DNA of 64,000 nucleotides from CAVQNQ01 sp963714205 (GCA_963714205.1 CAVQNQ010000002.1:2108001-2172000), one strand, 5' to 3'. Positions 42,187 to 53,400 are shown, counted from the stretch's first letter. Numbers and translations: made by a program. Notes: generated by a model not told the origin, from the sequence alone.

Positions 42187-43949
42187 TCTTTAACTTCCAC
42201 CTGGATGGTCTTGGAACCGGTCACCACGGCATCGCCCGCATCGACCTCTATACCCGCAATCTTGGAATTGCGGGTCTGCACGATGCCGCCGGAACTGGAT
42301 TGCGAGGCGCCCAGAATGAGCGCCACCGATGCGGGCGGATCCGGCAGATCGGCGCCTTCCAATTGAAAGGCCGGTTCGGCGCGCCACACGCGCACGTAAG
42401 CCTTGTTATTGGTGTGCAGACCGTTCACGGTGCCGATCAACTGGCCGACCGTGCGCGGTGAAGCGGTGAGGATCTGGCGGAAATCGGCCAGATTGGTGGT
42501 GGCGGCATCGGCCACCGTGAAGAATAAAGTCCCGGCCTGCGCGCCGATGGGCACCTGGTATTCGACAGGGCGCGTGATGTCCGCGCCGTTCTCGCCGGCC
42601 AGCACGATATTCAGCCGGACCTTCCCGCCCGGCCGCACCTGGTACGGCGACGCCGAGACGCTGTCGATCGAAAGCTGGTTCTTCCGGTCTAGAATATCGA
42701 GGTTGACGGCCACCTTCTTGAGCGCCAGCGAGCTGAAATCGCTCTGCATCACGTAGGCCACCGGCACGGCGGCCGAGAGCGAGACCTGCGCGGGCAAGCC
42801 GTTGTCGCCGGAATACAGGTTATCCAGGCGGATGGGGGCGGGCGCGTTTTCGAATTCCACCGCGCCGGTGACGCGGATGGTGGAAGCGCCCACGGTGCGC
42901 TCGGTGGCGTCGATGGCGGAATAAACCGCCATCTGCACGAGCAGGGGAGACAGCAGCGGGTCGTTGACCATCTGCATGCGGTAGGACTCGATGGGGCGCG
43001 AGCCGCGCGAGACGGACACCGAGACCGGCACCAACGCGGGCCGCTTGCCCAATTCGCCGGAAATGGCGGTGTCGCGATCCTGATAGATGGTGCCCATCCA
43101 CTCCTTGGCGGATGAGAGCTTAAACGAGGTATTGAGATTGGGCAGCAACGCGATGACCTCCGATCGCGCGAAGGGCAGCGCCGTGGCGCCGATATCGAGG
43201 AAGCGGTGCCCGAAGGCGTACACATGGCTGCCGTCTATATAAGTGACGGTGCCATCGGCGCCCACGCTGAGGTCGCCGGCCATGAGCTCGACGCTGATCA
43301 TGGAACCGGGCTTCAAGTCCGCCGGATTGCCCATCCCGGGTTCGATTTTGGCGCCGCCAGTGACGGCCTGGCGCGGCGCCAGACCGAGCGTCCGGAGCTG
43401 CGGCTCGAAAGTCTCGAGAGTGCCGCGGCTGAAGCCGCCGAAGGAAACCGGCGTGGCGATATCGACCATGCGGGCATCCCCGGAGGCGGCCGCTTCAGGT
43501 TTGGGAAGGAGCCGCGTGAGATCGCGTTCGACGAGCGCCATGGCGGGACGCCGGGAAGCCGCCGTCGGCGCTGAAGCCGCCTGGGGCCGGACCATGTCCT
43601 CGATGGGCCGTATACCGGCGATGGGATCCTTGGCGAAGGGAAAGGCCATGGCGACCGCGCCGGCCAGTTTGCCCTCGATGTAGACCGGGCTGCCGCTCAT
43701 CCCTTGCATCACGCCATCGTGTTCGAGGGGGCCTCCCGAGAGGCGCGCCAGGATGAGGGACTGCTTGGGTCCGGCATTATCGAGCACGCCCAGCACCTCG
43801 ATCTGGAACTCCTCGACGCGGTTCCCGGAAAAGACCGTACGTCCGACGCCTCGCATTCCGGGCCGCACATCTTTCAAAGGGAAGAAAGGCGTCTGGGCGT
43901 GAAGCAGAGTGGCCAGCGCCAGGAGCGCCGGAGCCGCAAATCGGGGCAC
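42183..43949 (-). CDS. Secreted SpoIVB-type (S55) peptidase-domain protein
   Basis: 588 residues: signal peptide, then the S55 domain: FPLKDVRPGMRGVGRTVFSG, GGPLEHDGVMQGMSGSPVYI with the presumed catalytic Ser in GMSGSP, GAVAMAFPFAKDP and THVYAFGHRFLDIG-like VYAFGHRFLDIGATALPF. The remaining 300 residues are beta-rich and of unknown fold. In Bacillus SpoIVB triggers a sigma-factor cascade; in this non-sporulating group the role is unknown. GTG start 43949, first gene of the block and coupled to the propeller gene. Confidence 0.8.
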   Translation of the reverse strand: MPRFAAPALLALATLLHAQTPFFPLKDVRPGMRGVGRTVFSGNRVEEFQIEVLGVLDNAGPKQSLILARLSGGPLEHDGVMQGMSGSPVYIEGKLAGAVAMAFPFAKDPIAGIRPIEDMVRPQAASAPTAASRRPAMALVERDLTRLLPKPEAAASGDARMVDIATPVSFGGFSRGTLETFEPQLRTLGLAPRQAVTGGAKIEPGMGNPADLKPGSMISVELMAGDLSVGADGTVTYIDGSHVYAFGHRFLDIGATALPFARSEVIALLPNLNTSFKLSSAKEWMGTIYQDRDTAISGELGKRPALVPVSVSVSRGSRPIESYRMQMVNDPLLSPLLVQMAVYSAIDATERTVGASTIRVTGAVEFENAPAPIRLDNLYSGDNGLPAQVSLSAAVPVAYVMQSDFSSLALKKVAVNLDILDRKNQLSIDSVSASPYQVRPGGKVRLNIVLAGENGADITRPVEYQVPIGAQAGTLFFTVADAATTNLADFRQILTASPRTVGQLIGTVNGLHTNNKAYVRVWRAEPAFQLEGADLPDPPASVALILGASQSSSGGIVQTRNSKIAGIEVDAGDAVVTGSKTIQVEVKE

Positions 43950-43989
43950 ACAACCATTGTACCGGGATGGAGCGGCAGAAATGTCGTTC

Positions 43990-44012
43990 GCTCGAACGTC
44001 ATGCTCGAACGT
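43990..44012. repeat. Short direct repeat upstream of the tRNA promoter
   Basis: GCTCGAACGT occurs twice (43990-43999 and 44003-44012), 13 bp apart start to start, immediately before the -35 of the tRNA promoter. It could be a regulator site; nothing else supports this. Confidence 0.35.
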
Positions 44013-44014
44013 TG

Positions 44015-44043
44015 TTGACCGGGAGCAAGGTGTGGAGTAGGAT
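44015..44043 (+). promoter_or_regulatory. Promoter of the initiator tRNA gene
   Basis: TTGACC (44015-44020), 17 bp, TAGGAT (44038-44043). Transcription would start at about 44050, that is at the mature 5' end of the tRNA. Confidence 0.7.
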
Positions 44044-44048
44044 GAGAT

Positions 44049-44125
<77 letters not shown>

Positions 44126-44131
44126 ACCTTT

Positions 44132-44879
44132 TCAATCCCGAAGCTTGGCCTGCTTCTTCAAATCCTCGGAGACACGTGCAACGCTTTCCGGCTTGCCCAA
44201 GTCGCGCCAGTAATCGCCGTCAGCGCGATAAGCCACAATCCTCTCTCCTTCACCTGCTAGCCGCAGATAAGACTGGACAATGGAGAACGCCCCTTCTTCG
44301 CGCATCATGTCCAGGAGGCGTGGCGAGATCACGTGAATTCCAGAGAACGCCACCTCCTGCAACTGCGGCGACGGCCTCAGCAGTTCAGTTTTCTGCTCTT
44401 TGACCAGCCGCCGCCCGCAAAGCCGCATTTGCTCGTCGAACAATAGATATCGGGAAGTCTGACGCTGCTGCACTGCCAGTGTAGCCAGCGCCTGATTCTC
44501 GCGTGTGGAAGCCGAGCATTCGCCGCAGGTCGATGGTGCTGATCACGTCAACATTGTGCAGGATGAACGGCGCCGCCGGACCCTCTTCGCGAAAGAACCA
44601 CGCCGCCTTCTTCAGGCCGCCGCCGGTATCGAGCAAGCTGCCCTCTTCGGATATCTCGATCCGCATTCCGAAGCTGTTCTTCTCGCGCAGATATTCAGTG
44701 ATCATTCCGGCAAAATGGTGCACATTGACGATGACTTCACGCACCCCAAATTCCCGCAGGCGTGCGATGGTGATCTCCAGCAGCGTGCGTCCGGCCACCT
44801 CAACCAGCGCCTTGGGCCGGTCATTGGTTAGCGGACGCAAGCGCGTGCCCAGCCCGGCGGCCAGAATCATGGCTTTCAT
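44132..44879 (-). CDS. murU: Sugar-phosphate nucleotidyltransferase, MurU-like (frame broken)
   Basis: N-terminal part (ATG 44879): MKAMILAAGLGTRLRPLTND, RPKALVEVAGRTLL, GSLLDTGGGLKKAAWFF and LHNVDVIST, a nucleotidyltransferase domain. The C-terminal part in another frame (to 44132) continues TSRYLLFDEQMRLCGRR ... FSGIHVISPRLL ... YWRDLGKPESVARV. A single extra base near 44493-44499 joins them into a protein of about 248 residues. Four-base ATGA overlap with the AmgK-RapZ gene upstream suggests the MurNAc-1-phosphate uridylyltransferase of the AmgK/MurU cell-wall recycling route. Mannose-1-phosphate guanylyltransferase is an alternative name for such sequences. Confidence 0.8.
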
Positions 44880-46360
44880 TTACCCAACTTCTCCATTTCA
44901 ACGTGCCGCACGACCACGTCCAGGCCCCGCCGACCGCGGAAATGGCGGGCCAGCGCCTCCGCCAGGTACACCGAGCGGTGCCGGCCGCCGGTGCAGCCAA
45001 ACCCCACCATCAAACTATTGAAGCCGCGCTCCTGGTAGTTCTTCACGCTCGCTTCCACCATCGACGTGGCGCTGGCCAGAAACTCGCGTACGCTTGCCTG
45101 CCCGCTCAGATAATCGATTACCGTCGCGTCTTTGCCGGTGAGAGACTTGAAGCGCTCTTCGCGGCCGGGATTCGGCAGCCCGCGGGCGTCAAAAATGAAA
45201 CCGCCGCCATGTCCGCTCTCGTCCTTCGGCGGGACGCTCTGGTGAAATGAAAAGCTGAAAATCCTCAGTGCCAGGTTGGCCGGAACAGATTTCGCAACTT
45301 CTGGCTGCCTGGCGGTTTCCGTCGGCGTGATCAAGCGCTGCAGCTTCTCTGACGCGATCATGTGCTCAAACGCGCCCAGCAGCGTGGGCAGTGCGATGGG
45401 CAGCTTTATGTGCTCGAGCAGCCAGCGCAGGTTCTTCAGCGCGAAGGGTACACTCTGCAGGAAATGCGGCTTTCGCTCATAAAAGCCGCGGAACCCATAC
45501 GCCCCCAGCGCCTGCATAATGCGCACATGGACAAAAGCGTAGTAATGGCGCATGAACTCTTCCTGCGCCAGTTCGACGAACTGCGCGAGAGTCGCTAAGT
45601 AGTGCTCCAGCAGATGCTGGCGCAGCGCGGGAGGCAGGTCGGCTTTGGCGTCATAAAGCAGGGAAGCAATATCGTAGTGCAACGCGCCTTTGCGCCCACC
45701 CTGATAGTCCAAGAAGAATGGCTGGCCGTCGCGCAGCATCACGTTGCGCGATTGGAAGTCGCGATAAAGAAAATAGTCGCGGCTGGCGGTCAGCAGAAAC
45801 CTGGCCAGGCGGCCAAAATCATTTTCCAGCTCCTGCTCGTTGAAAGGAATTCCCGCCAGCTTGAGAAAGTAATACTTAAAGTAATTCAAGTCCCACGCAA
45901 TCGACTGGCCGTCAAAGCTGGAGCGTGGATAACAGACTTTGTAGTTCAGGTCCCGAGAAGCTTCGATCTGGAAGCGCGGCAGTTGCGCCACCACCTTACG
46001 GTAAGCCTCCACCACCTCGGGTGCGACGTTGTCTCCTACCCTGTTCTTCAAGAGAAATTGAAACAGCGTGACGTCGCCCAGGTCTTCTTCCAGGTAAGCG
46101 CCCGCATCCAGTTCCGATCCGTAAATCTCCGGCACAGCCAGGCCACGGCTGCGGAAGTGCCGCGAGAATTCCAGAAAAGCGAGGTTCTCCTCGCGCACTT
46201 CATACAGGATACCCACCGCGCTCAGATCCTGATGGGCGAGCCGGAGGATATTGCGCCCTGACCCTCCCAGTTCGCCCTGCAAGGGCTCGACTCGTTCCAC
46301 AGGAAGGTGAAAATGCCGCTCAAAAAGCTGTTTCACAACATCCATGGATTCTGTTCGCAA
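44876..46360 (-). CDS. AmgK-like sugar kinase fused to a RapZ C-terminal domain
   Basis: 494 residues. Residues about 1-345 are an aminoglycoside-phosphotransferase-type kinase: GSGRNILRL, YLEEDLGDVTLF, YRDFQSRNVMLRDGQPFFLD (catalytic HRD-like loop, here YRDF) and a DYQGGRKG metal loop. Residues about 365-494 match the RapZ C-terminal domain: RIFSFSFHQSVPPKDESGHG, FDARGLPNPGREE, VGFGCTGGRHRSVYLAEAL. The kinase is expected to make MurNAc/GlcNAc-1-phosphate for the MurU-like partner. The RapZ part binds cell-wall sugars in E. coli and could give feedback control. It lacks the N-terminal P-loop domain of full RapZ. Confidence 0.85.
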   Translation of the reverse strand: MRTESMDVVKQLFERHFHLPVERVEPLQGELGGSGRNILRLAHQDLSAVGILYEVREENLAFLEFSRHFRSRGLAVPEIYGSELDAGAYLEEDLGDVTLFQFLLKNRVGDNVAPEVVEAYRKVVAQLPRFQIEASRDLNYKVCYPRSSFDGQSIAWDLNYFKYYFLKLAGIPFNEQELENDFGRLARFLLTASRDYFLYRDFQSRNVMLRDGQPFFLDYQGGRKGALHYDIASLLYDAKADLPPALRQHLLEHYLATLAQFVELAQEEFMRHYYAFVHVRIMQALGAYGFRGFYERKPHFLQSVPFALKNLRWLLEHIKLPIALPTLLGAFEHMIASEKLQRLITPTETARQPEVAKSVPANLALRIFSFSFHQSVPPKDESGHGGGFIFDARGLPNPGREERFKSLTGKDATVIDYLSGQASVREFLASATSMVEASVKNYQERGFNSLMVGFGCTGGRHRSVYLAEALARHFRGRRGLDVVVRHVEMEKLGK

Positions 46361-46593
46361 CCATCACCGCCTTTTGTTTCATGGTAACTAACCCAGATCA
46401 AACGCCGAAACAAAAACTGCCGTGCGTGGAACTCCCCGGTCATCAGAGACTCCCCGGATACGGCCTTCCTGGTCGTGGCAGCGGGGTCTGTATTGTTCCA
46501 CCGCCTTGCAGCCTCAGACTCTCAGTATCATGATGTATGGGACGCGAGTTCGATTTCAGGATCATTCTCCCAAACGTCGTTTAGGAGGTGGAA

Positions 46594-47637
46594 ATGAGAA
46601 GAGTCCTCCTGCTCGTCTTCTGGCAGTTCGGCCTGCTGGCCGGTGGTCGGCTCTTCGCCGATGTCGTCACTCTGAAGGATGGCCGCCAGATCTCAGGGTT
46701 GGTGGAGTCCGGCAACACCCAGGAGCTTCACATCAAGGCCGGGGATCAGTCGCAGACGATTGATATCCATCAGGTCGAAGCCATCCAGTTCGGTGTTTCC
46801 TTGCCTGCGCCGCCAGCCGCGCAGCCTCCACCCAAAGCGGCAGACCTCGCGCCCGAACCTGCGCCGGCCCAACCCAACAGCCTGATCCTCAACGACGGCA
46901 CGCACGTCACTGGCAGGTGGTGGTCCATCGACGCCACCCAGATGCACTTCCTGGTAAACAATCAGCTCCAACATTATCCCCGGCCTGACGTGTCGGGGGT
47001 GACCTTCGGTAACGCAACCCTGCCTCCGCCACCTGCGCGTTCGACGCTGCCGTCAGCAACATCAGCGCAACCTCCGGCAAGCGCAGCCCAGCCGGCCCGC
47101 GCTCCGACGTTGGCGCGACCGTCCGACGGCCCGCCGCCGCAGGCTCCCCCGTTGACGCGACCCTCCGGCAGCGCGCCGCCTTCGGCGCCCCCGCGCGGTC
47201 TCTCGCAACCGGAGGAAATCGGGATGGTCTACGCTTGGAACGGCAAAGTTCTTACCGCCCTCGAACGCAATCAAGCCGTCGAGCACAGAAGCCGCTCCGC
47301 TCAATACTGGGAGATCCCGGCCCCACAATCGCGCGTTCGTCTAAATGAGGCCTCCCGTCTCGTGTTCATCCTCCGCTTGCCCAGAGGAGTCGACCCTGCC
47401 AGCTACAGCCTGTTCCCCTTGGAGACTGTCAACGGCAGCCGGCGGACCCGGACCCAGCCGGGCCGCCGGGGTGGCCTCCTGACATGGCCGGTTGATATCG
47501 AGAAAAACGACGAGTCCAGCTTAATCACCTATGCCTTAACCGTCAAGGATCTGCCTACTGGCGAATACTCCTTCAGTCCCACCAGCTCGAACGACGGCTA
47601 TTGCTTCGGCGTTGATCCCTCCGCACCCGGCCAATAA
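46594..47637 (+). CDS. Secreted proline-rich hypothetical protein
   Basis: 347 residues with a near-perfect ribosome site AGGAGGT before ATG 46594. Signal peptide (LLLVFWQFGLLAGGRLFA), two short beta modules each starting with a D/NGT-V/I-G phrase (VTLKDGRQISGLVESGN and SLILNDGTHVTGRWWSID), a long Pro/Ala-rich linker (about 150-210), and a C-terminal beta domain (SRVRLNEASRLVFILRLPRG ... TGEYSFSPTSSNDGYCFG). No enzymatic motif. Probably a surface or periplasmic structural protein of a family frequent in Acidobacteria. Confidence 0.65.
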   Translation: MRRVLLLVFWQFGLLAGGRLFADVVTLKDGRQISGLVESGNTQELHIKAGDQSQTIDIHQVEAIQFGVSLPAPPAAQPPPKAADLAPEPAPAQPNSLILNDGTHVTGRWWSIDATQMHFLVNNQLQHYPRPDVSGVTFGNATLPPPPARSTLPSATSAQPPASAAQPARAPTLARPSDGPPPQAPPLTRPSGSAPPSAPPRGLSQPEEIGMVYAWNGKVLTALERNQAVEHRSRSAQYWEIPAPQSRVRLNEASRLVFILRLPRGVDPASYSLFPLETVNGSRRTRTQPGRRGGLLTWPVDIEKNDESSLITYALTVKDLPTGEYSFSPTSSNDGYCFGVDPSAPGQ

Positions 47638-47691
47638 AGCGCGCGCCCGATTTGCGCAACGCTTCGCGTCAGAAGCTGCCGAAACGCGTAG

Positions 47692-49906
47692 TCACGCCTT
47701 CGTTTTCGCCGTGGCGAAAGCGGCTTTGACCCGGGCGGGCGTAAAGGGCACGCTACGCAGCCTCACTCCGGTGGCGTCGAAGACCGCGTTGGCAAGGGCT
47801 GCGGCCACGGGGGCAGAAGCCGCCTCGCCGGCGCCGTTAGAAGGCTGGTCTGGACGATTGATCAGGGCGACCTCCACGGCAGGCACTTCCGGAAAAGTCA
47901 GGATCGGGTAACTCGCCCAATCCACGCTGGCCACGCGGGAGCGATCGAACTTGATCTCCTCATGCAGCGTGCGGCTGAGGGTGTGCAGGATGTTGCCTTC
48001 CACCTGATTGCGCAGGCCATCGGGATTGACGATGAGGCCGCAATCGTGAGCGCAGGCGACGCGGCGGACGGTGATTATCTCCGGTGTCGCTCGCGACTGC
48101 CACCTCCATCGCCATGGCGACGTAGTTCTCGGCCTGCTTGTAGCGTATGTACGCGAACCCGCGGCCGGCGAGCACCCCGCCCGCGCCGCGCGGGCCGGGC
48201 GAAGGACGCGGCTGCCAATCGATCATGCGGGCGGCGCGATCGATGACGGCAAGGGCGCGCGGATCGGTGAGACCGCGGCGGCGGAACTCGATGGGATCGG
48301 CCGCGGCGGCAGCGGCGAGTTCATCCATGAAGCTTTCCACGGCGAACGCATTTCCGATTTTGTTGGGCGCGCGGAGATTGGACAGGCGGATGGGGGTGTC
48401 CTTCAAACCACGCGCGATGACGCGCAGGTGCGGCACGGCATAGGGCGGATCGAGGTTTGCCGTGGTGGGGACGCCGCCGCTCGCGCGCGTGGCTTCCACG
48501 GGGAGCCCCGCCGATAAAGGCCCGAGCAGAGTGTCGGTCCATTGCGGGCCGGTCGGTCCCGACGTCTTGCTCTCCCACGCGAGCAGTTTGCCCGCCTGGT
48601 CCAGGCCGCCACGGAGTTCGAGAAGGTGCGCCGGCCCCTTGGGGTCCCAGGCGTGCTCGTCGTGGCGCATCCATTGCAGACGTACGGGCTGGCCCACGGC
48701 GCGCGACAACAGCACCGCGTCATGGGCGGCATCGAAAGCCCCGTTGCTGCCATACGAGCCGGAGCCATCGAGGTAGGTCACGCGCACTTTTTCGCGCGGG
48801 ATGCCGAAGACTTGTGCGATGAGGCTGCGCAGGCTGAAGACGTTCTGGGTGGACGACCAGATGGCGGTTCCGGACTCCTTCACGTCGGCGACGGCGCACG
48901 AAGGGGCGAGCGAAGTGTGGCCTTGAAAGGGCCAGTAGTATGTCGCGGACAGGCGTTTCGGCGCCGAGTGGATCGCCGCGGGGGCGTCACCGCGGTCGAT
49001 GGAAGTTTGCTCTTGTCCGGTGGGGGCCGCGGCGATGGCAGTGTCGAGGCCCGCGGTGGCGAATGACACCGGGCTCTCGCTCCAGGTGGCCTTCAATTCG
49101 CTCGCGGCGCGGATGGCGGCCCATTCGTCTTTAGCCACGACACCCAGGAAGCTCTGGATGCGCACGACGCGAACCTCGGGGATGGCGCGGATGGAAGATT
49201 CATCCACGGTGAGCAAACGCGCGCCCACCGCGGGAGGACGGATCACGCGTCCGTGCAACATGCCGGGCAGGGTGAAGTCCTGGACATACACGTGGCGGCC
49301 GGTTGCCTTGGTTGGAAGATCGGTGCGCAGGATAGGTTTACCGACTACCGTGTAGTCCGCGGGATTCTTGAGGGGAGCGTTGGGATCGACCTTAAGGGAG
49401 AAGCGTTTGCCGCCGATCAACCGGGCGATGGGGACGCCGGGACCGCCGCTGACGGGCCTGACCTCGGCGTCGGCGATGGCCAGTTCGGAAGCCGGACGGT
49501 TGAGCTGCTTCGCGCCCATTTCGAGCAGGGCATGGCGCGCGGTGGCCGCGGCGCGGCGGATGTCCGCACCTCCGCGTGGGATGCCGGAGCTGCCGCCGGT
49601 TCCGCCATGATCGGGCGAAACCGCGGTATCGCCTTCGACCACGGAAAAGCGTTCGACCGGGATGCCGAGCTCCTCAGCGGCGATTTGCTGATACGCCATC
49701 TGGATGCCGGTGCCCACATCGACGCGGCTGGTGAAGAGCGTGACCCGGCCGTCAACGTGGATAGCGAGGAAGCTGTCGACGTCGAAGGGCGGCGCGGCTT
49801 GTGCGGGAGCTTGTGCGGGCAGGTCGGCACGAAACGCGAAGCTCACGATCAGCGCGCCTCCGGACCTGAGAAGATCGCGGCGGGAGAAGGCGGTGCGGTT
49901 TTTCAC
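47692..49906 (-). CDS. Molybdenum hydroxylase large subunit (isoquinoline-1-oxidoreductase beta type; frame broken)
   Basis: About 737 residues over two frames. A twin-arginine signal (FSRRDLLRSGGALIVSFAF) shows export by Tat. Molybdopterin-binding segments: DVGTGIQMAYQQIAAEELG, GGTGGSSGIPRGG, GSYGSNGAFDAAHDAV, SNLRAPNKIGNAFAVESF. The second frame (48003 to 47692 and a little before) adds EGNILHTLSRTLHEEI and the GAGE loop with the catalytic Glu. An indel near 48076-48083 separates them. Pairs with the 2Fe-2S subunit upstream (4-bp ATGA overlap) to hydroxylate N-heterocycles or aldehydes in the periplasm. Confidence 0.85.
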
Positions 49907-50379
49907 TTCGGGCCTCCCTGGGCATTCGCCGCGCGCATCACCGCGCTCAAGATTCGTGTGTGCGTTCCGCAGCGGCAGAGGTTGCCGGCGAGGCCGGTTT
50001 TCACCTGTTCGAGCGTGGGGTGAGGGTTACTCTGGAGCAGCGCCGCGGCGGCCATGATCATGCCGTTGGTGCAGTATCCGCACTGCGCCGCCTGTTCGGC
50101 GACGAAGGCGGCCTGCACCCGGTTGAGCGCCTCGGGCGAGCCGAGGCCTTCGAGAGTGGTGATGCTGCGGCCGGCGGCCTGTTCGACGGTAGTGATGCAG
50201 GAGCGGGCGGCCTGGCCATCAATCCACACGGTGCAGGATCCGCACTGGCCAATCCCGCAGCCGAATTTCGCGCCGCGGAGCCCCAGCGCGTTTCGCAAGA
50301 CGTAGAGCAGAGGCTGGTCCGGGTCCCAGGAATCGACTGCTGATGACTTTCCGTTTACTCGAAGGTGATATGTCGGCAT
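49903..50379 (-). CDS. 2Fe-2S subunit of molybdenum hydroxylase
   Basis: 158 residues: plant-type [2Fe-2S] domain (CGIGQCGSCTVWIDG) and a helical second [2Fe-2S] domain (QCGYCTNGMIMAAAALL, LCRCGTHTRIL), the standard two-cluster small subunit of xanthine-dehydrogenase-like enzymes. ATG 50379 follows GGAGGGACTCC. It has no signal peptide of its own and is presumably exported with the Tat-signal-bearing large subunit. No separate FAD subunit is present, as in isoquinoline oxidoreductases, so electrons likely go to a cytochrome. Confidence 0.9.
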   Translation of the reverse strand: MPTYHLRVNGKSSAVDSWDPDQPLLYVLRNALGLRGAKFGCGIGQCGSCTVWIDGQAARSCITTVEQAAGRSITTLEGLGSPEALNRVQAAFVAEQAAQCGYCTNGMIMAAAALLQSNPHPTLEQVKTGLAGNLCRCGTHTRILSAVMRAANAQGGPK

Positions 50380-50464
50380 GGAGTCCCTCCGGCGTTTCCA
50401 ATATTCTGTCACATTTGGAGGGACGAAAACCGCCCGCCCGATGTCAATATCGACGTGTTTGGCT

Positions 50465-53400
50465 CTAGAATTCAATCCGCAGGATTCCCTGAAAACTGGG
50501 GTTCCCGTCGCCCCAGCCGCTGAAGCCAAATTGGGTCGCCGGAGCAAACCTGCCGAAGGTCTGAGGGCTGCTAATGTTCACGACCGTGTTCGGACTCCCG
50601 AAGTACGGCACCTTCGGAAGAAGGTTGCTGGTGTCCACCCGGACGGTAATCTTGATCTTCTCTTTGTAGATCCACCCCTTGTGCATCGAGTATTGCGGCC
50701 ACCAGGAGCCGCCGGCCCGTGCTATCCCGACACCTGCATTACCGCCTGTAAAAGCCGCAGGATAGGAGAGGGCATTGATGTTGAACCACGGGTTCTGGTT
50801 GGTTTCGGGCCAAAGATTGGGGCCGACTGCATAGTGCGGGACCTGAATCGCTTGCCCGAGCACGATGCTTGGCTGCGTTTCACCGGGCAGGTACCTGTAA
50901 GGGCTGCCGGCCATCGTAAAGTATACAGGCAGGCCCGTGCGAAGGCTCTGAATCGTGGTGACGGTCCAGCCGCCCAGGAACAGGTCGAGGATGTAGCCTC
51001 CCGTGGTATTCCGGTTCAGGTGACGCCTGCCTTTGCCGTATGGCAGGTCGTATGTAGCCTGCCCAACGAATTGATACTTCAGGTCGGTCGAGACGGGACC
51101 CTTGGTCAAGCCCCAGTCGTAGAACTGCCAGCCCGTACCGGCCGTTCCAGCCAGGTTTTTGCTCCACGTAAATAAGAAGTTGTAGCCGAATCCGCCGTTG
51201 AACCGCCGCCCTACGCGCGTGGTCAGCCCATTATAAGTGCTGTGGCCATAATTGCTGTAGTAAGTGATGGTGCCGAACTGCGGGTAATCCAGGTAAGATT
51301 GCGTATTGGCATACACTGCGTTCAGGAGTGTTGTATTCATCAACCCGTAAATCGACTGAGGCAAGACGTTGATATTCACAGCGTTACCCGGGTTGGGCGC
51401 AGTAGTGGAAGAAGCCACGCCGGAACTGGGAACCAGACCGACACCGTTCGATCCCTGATAGACTGCTTCCGCAACCTGGTTGGGCTTGAACTCCCATTGG
51501 AAACCCGCGGACCACGTCATGGTATAGGGATTGCGGAGGTTCGGATCGATGTACGTCGCGTTGCGCTGGCTGTAGTTGGTGCCAATGAAAGTGGCTGTCC
51601 CGGTGGAAGAGTTGATGTTGTAAGTGATGGGGCCGGGGCCTTGAGATAGGTAGAAGGCTGGGTATGGATTTCCAGAAGGTTGTTGGACCACGGCCTGTGC
51701 CGTGTACTCGTCCTGGCCGAGCTGCGGCATAACGTCCTGGGTGAACTCAGAGAAGGACCCTCGGAGCACGAACTTCGGGGCGAAGTTCCAGGACAGGCCG
51801 AGACGCGGCACAAAATTGTCCCAGTCGGCGGCATAGATGGCCCCCTTGGGATGGGTAATCGCACCCATGAGGCCGGTCAGCGGATCGACCATGTTGGGAT
51901 TGAATTCCGACTTAAATCCCCACTTCGTATTAGCCGGAGTCTCATAGCTGTAACGCACTCCTATGTTTATGGTCAATTTGCGAGCCGCTCGCCAATCGTC
52001 CTGGACGTAAGCTTGGTGGGACCACCAGCGCGGCAGGTAATTTGCGATCAGGTTGGTAAAGCTGGCGGAAGTCACCGAACCGAGCAGGAACGAGGCGAAC
52101 GTGTTGCCGGTGTCGGGCGTGAAAGGCAGCCCGCTACCAGAAGGAGTGAAGTTGTAAACGCCCGATGGCTGGGCCACCGAGATGTCATTCTCCCTCACCA
52201 GCATGCCTTGGTAGCCTGCCTCGAACGTGTGCGTCCCGTGCACCTTCGTTACGTTATCGATGATCTCGAAATCCTCATTGAGTGTCCGCAGGTAGGAGCC
52301 GGCCGTCCCGCTCGGATTCGCGGTCCAGTTGACCGAACTGCCGCCCGATGCCCCGACGAACCCGGGGAAGGTCTGCGGGCCAACCCCTGGAATTCCCAAA
52401 ATGCCCGCCCACCCCTGGTTGTTGAGAATCGGATGCACGGTGTCGTCGCGCCTTTGGTACGCCAGTCGAAGCTCGTTGATTACGGTGGGGCCGAAGTTGT
52501 GATATTCGCCCAGCGTCACGCTCCGAACGTCGATCGGTTCGGGCAAGCCGTAGCTGTACTGCGTGCTGTCAATCAGGCCCCAGCGGTACTGCACGGCGTT
52601 GCGGCCGATCGGCTCGCGGAACATGTTGCCCGCATATCGCGCGAAGAACCTGTCATTGGAACTGATCTGCTCGTCGATCTTGAGTACATAGCCCTCGCGG
52701 TCCGAGAGGTAATGAGTCAGACCGGTGTAATTGTTGTTAGGACCGGTGGCGCTATAAAACCTGGTGGTCATATTGGGAAGTTGATACGGGCTGAGGGACA
52801 AAAACTTAACCGCCACCGGGTCAAAGCGGCTCTGTGGAATCTGATTCCCGGCAAACGGTGTCGCGGTCCAGCCGCTCGAGGTGGGACAGCCCGCCGCGAG
52901 CGTGCAGGTTATACTCTTCGGATCGTAGATCGGATATCCCAGCCCTCCGAACGAGAAGTTCCCGTTAAGCATGCCCTGATCCACGGTGGACACGGTAGAG
53001 GCATTGGCCTCGTGGTCATAGTCGAGCCGGTACCCGATGAAGAAGAAAGTCCTGTTCCGTCCGTCGTAAACCTTGGGAATAACGACCGGGCCGCCGATAA
53101 CCGCGTCGAAATTGTGGTATTCGAACGGGGCGTTCGCCACGCCCGCGGTGCTCTGTTGAAAATACGACCGGTAGATGAAATCTTTATTGATATAGCGCTC
53201 TTCGCTGGAGAAGTGAAGCTGATTGGTTCCGCTCTTCAGTACAATATTGTACGTTCCACCGGAGGCATGCCCGGTCTCGGCGGGGATCCCAGTGGTCCCA
53301 ACCTGGGCCTCCGCAATCGAATCGACCGGAACAGTCACGGAGGTGCTGGTCTCGCCGATCGCCGAACGAACGGACTGCTTGACGTTCGCCCCATCGACGG

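Noticed and set aside
43990..44012. CRISPR-like repeat or attachment site beside the tRNA
   Set aside because: Only two 10-bp copies, no spacers, no integrase, and no repeat of the tRNA 3' end in the flanking sequence.
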